A DNA stretch of 47,661 nt from Rhodobacteraceae bacterium UBA3069. Lineage in GTDB: Bacteria > Pseudomonadota > Alphaproteobacteria > Rhodobacterales > Rhodobacteraceae. Position numbers and translations under genes: made by a program. Of the stretch, positions 44,566-47,661 are shown in pieces (the stretch's first letter is position 1; every line of letters begins with the position of its first letter). The notes under the pieces are model-generated. The model had not been told where the DNA came from. It saw only the letters and a list, made by a program, of their open reading frames with translations, and made no database searches. The stretch covers positions 1 to 47,661 of the forward strand of contig DFBX01000003.1 in assembly GCA_002366795.1 (NCBI GenBank), written 5' to 3'.

Positions 44566-46383
44566 TCAGTTGTCCGTGTCGTACCAGACATCGGGCATCC
44601 ATCCCGGCCTGTCACCGTAAATCGGCGTGTTTTCGGGGTATTTCAACGTCTTGTGATGTGCAATTCGGTCAACGCGGCTGGTCCAGAAGGGGATCACGTA
44701 TCGCCCGGCCGTCAGCACGCGGTCCAGCGCGCGCACGGCGTTGACCTGCACCTGCGGGTCGGTCGTGTCCAGCATGGTCTGGATCATTTCATCGACCGCG
44801 CGACTTTCGACGCCCATCAGGTTGCGCGATCCGGGCTGGTCCGCGCCGGCGCTGCCCCAATACAGCTTTTGCTCGTTTCCGGGGCTGAGCGACAGATCGC
44901 GGCGGAACGGCATCATGGCGAAATCCTGCGCCGCCTCGCGCGCGGCATATTGGGCGTTGTCCGTGGGGCGCAGGGTCATTTCGATCCCCAACCTTTTCAA
45001 TGCGCTGCGATAGATTTCGGCCACGGCCATATTCTGCGTGTCGCCCTGTCGCAGCAGCAGATCAAAGGCAAAGGGGCGGCCGCGGGAATCGACAAGGCGG
45101 CCTTGGTCCACGGTCCAGCCGGCCTCGGCCAGCAGGGCGGTGGCACGGCGCAGGTCCTTGCGGTTGCGTTCGGAACTGTCGCCAGCGGGCAGGGCATAGC
45201 CCTCCAGCGTGCCGGGCGGCAGATCGGGGAACGGGGCCAGAAGGGCGCGCACGCCGTCCGGCGCGGGGCCCTCCCGCATTGCCAGATCAGAACCCGCGAA
45301 ATACGAGGTGATGCGCGACTGCCGCCCGCCTGTCACCGTGCCGTTGATGTAAGGAAAGTTGAACGCCAGCAGCATCGCTTCGCGCTCTTGCCATGTATCG
45401 AACAGCGGCAGGCGGGTGTTCATCACGAAACCGGACATGCCAGTGGGGCGGCGAAACGGGATTTCAGACTTCAAGACCGCGCCGGAAGTCACTGAAGGGA
45501 AATTGAATTCCTCTTGCCAATCCTCCGCGTTGCCTTCGCGCCAAACATTCAGAACACCGGCCTTGAAAGCCTGAAACATGACCGAGGCGTCGGCGAAAAA
45601 CTCGATCCGTATCTCGTCCAGATTATGAACCCCGCGCCGCAGTGGCAGATCTTTGGCCCAGTAGTCGGGGTTGCGGGTCAGGGTCACATAGCGGCCCTGT
45701 TCGTAATCGCTGACCACATAGGCACCGGCCCCGACCGGGATATCGTGCAGCGACGAGGCCGCGAAATCCTTGTTCGCCCATTGCGCCTTTTTCAGGATCG
45801 GGCGCAGGCCGGCAATCATTGCCAATTCGCGGTCATTGCCCTTGAATGTCATCCGAACAGAGCGCGGGCCGGTCTGTTCGATCCTTTCCACCTGTCCGGC
45901 AAATCCCAGGTAGCGCGGGTGGCCCCTGGTTCCCAGAACCTCGTAGGACCAGATCACGTCTTCGACGGTGACGGGGCTGCCATCGGAAAACCGTGCTTCC
46001 GGGCGCAGGGTGAATTCGACCCATTTCCGGTCTTCGGGCACCGCGACCGATTCGGCCAATAGACCGTAAAGTGTAAACGGCTCGTCCAGTGACCGGCCCA
46101 TCAGGCTGTCATAGCCAAGGAACCGCAATTGCCACGGCGGCGTGCCTTTCAGAATGAACGGGTTAAGGGAATCGAAGCCGCCGGAATTGCCCATGACCAG
46201 CCGCCCGCCCTTTGGCGCGTCGGGATCCGCGTATGGCAGGGACACAAAATCCGGTGGAAGGGCGGGCGCGCCATACATAGCTATGCCATGGGCCGTGTCG
46301 GCTTGCGCCGAAAAAGCCACCCCGAAAGACAGCAAGGCGGCACTGCTCACCTTGCGTAAGGCGTGGAAAAACACCGATCCCAT
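44566..46383 (-). CDS. ABC transporter substrate-binding protein, family 5 (YejA-like)
   Basis: A 605-residue periplasmic binding protein with a signal peptide (MGSVFFHALRKVSSAALLSFGVAFSAQA). The family 5 (peptide/nickel/microcin C) pattern is seen in YADPDAPKGGRLVMGNSGGFDSLNPF, the usual YejA opening, and in LTRNPDYW. It would deliver oligopeptides, possibly microcin C-like compounds, to an ABC importer. The permease and ATPase genes are not in the window on this strand. A candidate promoter on the minus strand has TTGAAA at 46453-46448 and, 17 bases on, TAACCT at 46430-46425. It is divergent from the small RNA. Confidence 0.9.
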   Translation of the reverse strand: MGSVFFHALRKVSSAALLSFGVAFSAQADTAHGIAMYGAPALPPDFVSLPYADPDAPKGGRLVMGNSGGFDSLNPFILKGTPPWQLRFLGYDSLMGRSLDEPFTLYGLLAESVAVPEDRKWVEFTLRPEARFSDGSPVTVEDVIWSYEVLGTRGHPRYLGFAGQVERIEQTGPRSVRMTFKGNDRELAMIAGLRPILKKAQWANKDFAASSLHDIPVGAGAYVVSDYEQGRYVTLTRNPDYWAKDLPLRRGVHNLDEIRIEFFADASVMFQAFKAGVLNVWREGNAEDWQEEFNFPSVTSGAVLKSEIPFRRPTGMSGFVMNTRLPLFDTWQEREAMLLAFNFPYINGTVTGGRQSRITSYFAGSDLAMREGPAPDGVRALLAPFPDLPPGTLEGYALPAGDSSERNRKDLRRATALLAEAGWTVDQGRLVDSRGRPFAFDLLLRQGDTQNMAVAEIYRSALKRLGIEMTLRPTDNAQYAAREAAQDFAMMPFRRDLSLSPGNEQKLYWGSAGADQPGSRNLMGVESRAVDEMIQTMLDTTDPQVQVNAVRALDRVLTAGRYVIPFWTSRVDRIAHHKTLKYPENTPIYGDRPGWMPDVWYDTDN

Positions 46384-46462
46384 AATGGCAACAATCCTGC
46401 TCTGCTCTTGTTTTCTTGGGCCTCAGGTTACCGCTGCTTTTACGTCTTTTCAAACTTTTAGC

Positions 46463-46491
46463 TTGGACTCGGGCGGTGGATTGCTTATAAA
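46463..46491 (+). promoter_or_regulatory. Strong sigma-70-type promoter for the small RNA
   Basis: TTGGAC (46463-46468), a 17-base spacer and TATAAA (46486-46491) match the consensus at 5 of 6 bases in each box. No protein gene begins within 290 bases downstream. The expected start of transcription is about 46498. Confidence 0.65.
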
Positions 46492-46497
46492 CAACTC

Positions 46498-46574
46498 ACT
46501 GCTCGATAGGTTTCTTGCCTGTATGAAACCTGCCTCAATAACTTGACGCCCGCCTTGCGCGGGCGTTTTTTTTT
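46498..46574 (+). ncRNA. Probable small RNA with two hairpins
   Basis: From the predicted start at about 46498 to the end of the T run at 46574 is 77 bases. A first hairpin has AGGTTTC (46508-46514) paired with GAAACCT (46525-46531) around the loop TTGCCTGTAT. A single-stranded linker (46532-46545) follows, then a Rho-independent terminator. No open reading frame of use lies inside. The layout (promoter, 5' hairpin, linker, terminator with nine T) is that of a trans-acting small RNA. Rhodobacter species have small RNAs of this size, such as StsR, but I cannot tell whether this is one of them. hfq lies elsewhere in the window. Confidence 0.6.
46546..46574 (+). terminator. Rho-independent terminator of the small RNA
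   Basis: ACGCCCGC (46546-46553) pairs with GCGGGCGT (46559-46566), loop of five bases, followed by a run of nine T (46566-46574). The 213 bases between here and bdhA show no gene. Confidence 0.92.
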
Positions 46575-46787
46575 GGGTTTTGGCGAGCGATCCGGGGGGC
46601 GAGGTTCATCATCATCGACAGCCGTTAACGATTCGATCCGGTGCCTCGCCGGGGTGCAACTTCCTGCTTGGATCTGGCCCGGCCAGCGAATTTCAGAGCG
46701 AAGCGCCTTCACGTCTGCGCGACTTTCCCCTTTCTTTTGCAGGTGCAGCAATTACCATCTGATCAACGTATAAGGATTGGAAAGACC

Positions 46788-47561
46788 ATGACACTCAAAG
46801 GCAAAACCGCAATCATCACTGGCTCGACCTCGGGTATTGGCCTTGGCATCGCGAAAGAACTGGCGCGGCAGGGCGTGGATGTTGTCATCAACAGCTTCAG
46901 CAACACCGCCGAAGACCATGGAATCGCGAAGGAAATCGCGGATAATTTCGGCGTGACCGCGACCTATATCCAGGCCGACATGTCCAAAGGTGACCAATGT
47001 CGCGCCCTGATCGAACAGGCGGGCGGCTGCGATATCCTGGTCAATAACGCGGGCATTCAGCACGTTGCGCCGATTGACGAATTCCCCGTTGAAAAATGGG
47101 ACGCGATCATCGCGATCAACATGAATTCCGCGTTTCACACCACCGCAGCGGCGCTGCCGCATATGCGCAAGCGGCGATGGGGCCGTGTGGTCAACATCGC
47201 ATCGGCGCACGGGCTGACCGCCTCGCCGTTCAAATCCGCCTATGTGACGGCGAAACACGGGGTTGTGGGCATGACCAAGGTGGTCGCGCTTGAAACCGCC
47301 AAGGAAGACATCACCGCCAACGCGATCTGCCCCGGCTATGTCCACACGCCGCTGGTCGATGCGCAAATCCCCGACACGGCCAAGAAATATGGCATGACCG
47401 AGGAAGAGGCGATCGAGAAGGTGATCCTGGAACGCCAGCCCTCCAAGGCATTCGCGACGGTCGAACAGATCGGCGGCACGACCGTGTTCCTGTGTTCCGA
47501 TGCAGCAGCGCAGATCACCGGCACGACCATAAGCGTCGATGGCGGCTGGACCGCATTGTAA
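46788..47561 (+). CDS. bdhA: 3-hydroxybutyrate dehydrogenase
   Basis: Interconverts D-3-hydroxybutyrate and acetoacetate with NAD in polyhydroxybutyrate use. The 257-residue short-chain dehydrogenase has the nucleotide motif IITGSTSGIGLGIA, NNAGIQHVAPIDEFP, the active-site SAYVTAKHGVVG (YxxxK), NAICPGYVHTPLV and the C-terminal GTTISVDGGWTAL. The HVAPIDEFP and ERQPSKAFATVEQIGG segments are typical of this enzyme. GGAAAG lies upstream of the start. The patatin gene follows 12 bases after its stop, the usual Rhodobacterales order. Confidence 0.93.
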   Translation: MTLKGKTAIITGSTSGIGLGIAKELARQGVDVVINSFSNTAEDHGIAKEIADNFGVTATYIQADMSKGDQCRALIEQAGGCDILVNNAGIQHVAPIDEFPVEKWDAIIAINMNSAFHTTAAALPHMRKRRWGRVVNIASAHGLTASPFKSAYVTAKHGVVGMTKVVALETAKEDITANAICPGYVHTPLVDAQIPDTAKKYGMTEEEAIEKVILERQPSKAFATVEQIGGTTVFLCSDAAAQITGTTISVDGGWTAL

Positions 47562-47573
47562 GGGGTCGAAATC

Positions 47574-47645
47574 ATGAGTGTTTCCGATGTGAAGCGGATC
47601 AATCTCGCGCTTCAGGGCGGGGGCGCGCATGGGGCCTTCACCTAG
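47574..47645 (+). pseudogene. Patatin-like phospholipase, N-terminal 23 codons only, truncated at the window edge
   Basis: ATG 47574 opens MSVSDVKRINLALQGGGAHGAFT, the N-terminal strand and oxyanion glycine loop (QGGGAHG) of a patatin-like phospholipase. Relatives continue WGVLD and need about 300 more residues, including GxSxG. Here TAG (47643-47645) stands in place of the W codon, and the last 16 bases do not continue the protein. Either an inserted element starts here or the sequence ends in unrelated or erroneous bases. Confidence 0.75.
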
Positions 47646-47661
47646 TGTTCCGCGCCTGACA

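Overview
The window is about 47.7 kb of GC-rich DNA from an alphaproteobacterium, almost certainly a member of the Rhodobacterales (Rhodobacter/Roseobacter group). Grounds are the dusB-ntrB-ntrC-ntrY-ntrX order with an NtrC that lacks GAFTGA, the ispDF fusion, NADP-type icd, cytochrome c', a 79-residue Hfq, and the bdhA-patatin pair. All assignments come from reading the sequence and from memory of the families; no database search was run.

Layout. 1-1.3 kb is decayed DNA holding a RuBisCO-like protein pseudogene (minus strand). 1.3-3.3 kb carries rlmE and ppx/gppA (minus). 3.5-5.9 kb is a three-gene one-carbon module (small 'virulence factor' family protein, MTHFR-like reductase, methyl-THF:corrinoid methyltransferase), closed by a terminator. 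6-8.6 kb holds a short glucokinase, a PAS/HisKA_2 sensor kinase and a peroxiredoxin that seems to have lost an internal segment. 8.9-15.3 kb carries lipA, a periplasmic operon (cytochrome c', diheme cytochrome c, ClpP-like secreted protein), a Sel1-repeat protein, hpt, a COQ10-type START protein and an MmgE/PrpD protein. 15.4-26.3 kb is nitrogen control and central housekeeping: amtB, pncC-pgpA-ispDF (minus, overlapping genes), then dusB-ntrBC-ntrYX (plus). 26.3-31.5 kb holds a lipoprotein, trkAH, hfq and hflX. 31.5-42.1 kb is a mixed region with a penicillin-acylase family enzyme, a 3-hydroxyisobutyrate-dehydrogenase-like enzyme, small transporters, icd, an acetyltransferase, a Bcr/CflA exporter, a K+ channel, a DsbA-family protein and an acyl-CoA synthetase. 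42.1-47.7 kb carries an XRE-cupin regulator, a CsbD-like protein, an aqpS-arsC arsenic pair, an entericidin-like peptide, a family 5 peptide-binding protein, a probable small RNA, bdhA and a patatin gene cut off after 23 codons at the window edge.

How the parts relate. amtB and NtrBC/NtrYX together sense and take up ammonium, and nifR3-like dusB heads the regulator operon. TrkAH handles potassium. hfq and hflX form the usual RNA/ribosome pair. AqpS and ArsC together would reduce arsenate and let arsenite leave by a channel rather than by an ArsB/Acr3 pump.

The least ordinary items are the decayed RuBisCO-like gene with a clean 14-bp tandem duplication, the peroxiredoxin deletion, the probable 77-nt two-hairpin small RNA at 46498-46574, the one-carbon module without a local corrinoid protein, and the periplasmic cytochrome/ClpP-like operon. 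I found no tRNA, rRNA, CRISPR array or intact mobile element. I also found no clearly new multi-gene system; the cytochrome/ClpP-like operon and the small RNA are the best candidates for undescribed biology.
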